Shown here piece by piece: positions 5,902 through 6,474 of a DNA stretch of 6,474 nt (position 1 is the stretch's first letter; the number at the start of each line of letters is the position of its first letter). This stretch comes from an uncultured Caryophanales bacterium. Its GTDB lineage: Bacteria; Bacillota_I; Bacilli_A; RF39; UBA660. The translations under genes and the position numbers were made by a program. The notes below the pieces were generated by a model, which was given only the letters and a program-made list of their open reading frames with translations, was not told the origin of the DNA and searched no databases. The DNA is taken from positions 1 through 6,474 of the forward strand of contig CAMSXY010000073.1 in assembly GCA_947065955.1 (NCBI GenBank). Reading direction: 5' to 3'.

Positions 5902-6430
5902 ATGAAAGTGTTAAGCTTGACAGAACCTTTTGCAACTTTGATATATGAAAAAAAGAAGCTAATTGAAACTAGAAGTTGGAAAACAAATTATAGAGGAGAA
6001 TTATATATTCATGCAAGTATGACTAAACCATCTAAAAATGACTTAGGTGATAAAGAATTAATGAGTTTAGTTGAAAATAAAAATATGAACTTTGGAAATA
6101 TTATTTGCAAATGTAATTTAGTGGATTGCGTTTATATGACAAAAGAGTATGTAGAAGAAATGAAAAAGAATAACTGTCAAGAATATATTTGTGGTGAATA
6201 CAAAGAAGGCAGATATGCCTGGATACTAGATAGTGTTGAACCTATAAAATTTATAAAAGCGAAAGGTCAACTTAATATTTGGGATTATTATAATGAATTT
6301 GAAATTATGAATTTAATGGAAAATATAGAATATGGTTGGCTTGATAAGGATAATAAAATTCATAATAATGTTGATAGCTCATTTTCTAATAATTATATTT
6401 TAAAAAAGCCTAAAGAAATCATAAAAAATA
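5902..6430 (+). CDS. ASCH domain protein, 3'-truncated by the end of genomic sequence
   Basis: About 176 genuine residues are present. The first ~128 form an ASCH domain: LSLTEPFATLI (4-14), the conserved IETRSWKT (21-28), RGELYIHAS (31-39), a central NIICKCNLVDC strand (66-76), and the closing AWILDSVEPI (106-115) and KGQLNIWDY (121-129). ASCH domains have a PUA-like beta-barrel and are thought to bind RNA or modified nucleosides; the exact substrate is unknown. After the domain, residues 132-176 (MENIEYGWLDKDNKIH... then YILKKPKEII) go beyond a plain ASCH protein and resemble the N-terminal part of a transglutaminase-like protein family, so the full gene may be a two-domain fusion. The open frame continues to 6474 only through adapter sequence; residues from about 177 on are artefact. 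Start ATG follows AGGTGAT by 4 bases. Confidence 0.85.
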
Positions 6431-6474
6431 AGATCGGAAGAGCGTCGTGTAGGGAAAGAGTGTTCATCCTTGTG
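6431..6474. other. Illumina TruSeq adapter read-through (non-genomic)
   Basis: Positions 6431-6463 match the 33-base TruSeq P5-side adapter (reverse complement of the read 1 primer region), beginning AGATCGGAAGAGCGTCGTGT. The next 8 bases TCATCCTT (6464-6471) sit where a dual-index library has its i5 index, and the final GTG (6472-6474) fits the start of the following constant segment. GC content jumps sharply at 6431. The exact border is uncertain by a base or two because of A-tailing. Confidence 0.97.

Noticed and set aside
1..6430. CRISPR arrays, insertion sequences, tRNA or rRNA genes, att sites
   Set aside because: None seen: no short spaced direct repeats, transposase, cloverleaf with CCA region or rRNA signature on either strand.
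6431..6474. Continuation of the ASCH protein into a Cys/Arg-rich tail
   Set aside because: The residues are translated adapter sequence, not genomic.

Overview
The window is strongly AT-rich bacterial DNA with every supportable gene on the + strand. It most likely comes from an uncultured, low-GC, spore-forming member of the Bacillota. The sporulation pair yabP/yabQ and a small Cys-rich spore-coat-like protein point to an endospore former. Strong AGG-type ribosome binding sites and TATAAT-type -10 boxes fit this group. TGA is used as a stop (recO, yabP, the coat gene) and every Trp read in the full-length genes is TGG, so the standard bacterial code applies and not the mycoplasma code. Placement below phylum (for example Bacilli/RF39/Erysipelotrichales-like) is a guess.

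Layout. (1) Positions 1-1716 look like one transcription unit: a 5'-truncated recO (recombination repair), a YuiD-like divergent PAP2 membrane protein, then yabP and yabQ, which overlap by 4 bases. A sigma-E-like -10 element lies just before yabP. The unit ends at a strong intrinsic terminator (1732-1760). (2) Positions 1799-3161 hold ffh, the protein subunit of the signal recognition particle, with its own promoter and a terminator whose stem contains the end of the coding sequence. (3) Positions 3250-5597 hold a 748-residue protein that joins a type IV prepilin N-terminus to seven repeats that look like a seven-bladed beta-propeller, followed by an unrecognised C-terminal domain. It has its own promoter and terminator. 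(4) Positions 5601-5870 hold a 54-residue Cys-rich spore-coat-like protein, then a terminator. (5) From 5902 an ASCH-domain protein runs off the end of the real sequence.

Data quality matters at both edges. The last 44 bases (6431-6474) are not genomic: they are Illumina TruSeq P5-side adapter read-through, including what looks like an 8-base i5 index and the first bases of the next adapter segment. The last gene therefore has no true 3' end here. At the other edge, recO carries a stop at 28-30 that two compensating one-base indels in homopolymers would remove, which looks like sequencing or assembly error near a contig end.

How the genes relate: recO, ffh and the YuiD-like gene are housekeeping. 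yabP/yabQ and the coat-like gene belong to sporulation. The prepilin-propeller fusion is the least conventional item and the best candidate for something undescribed: a surface-displayed, probably calcium- or ligand-binding or adhesive propeller anchored or assembled through the prepilin pathway. No pilus assembly genes are in the window.
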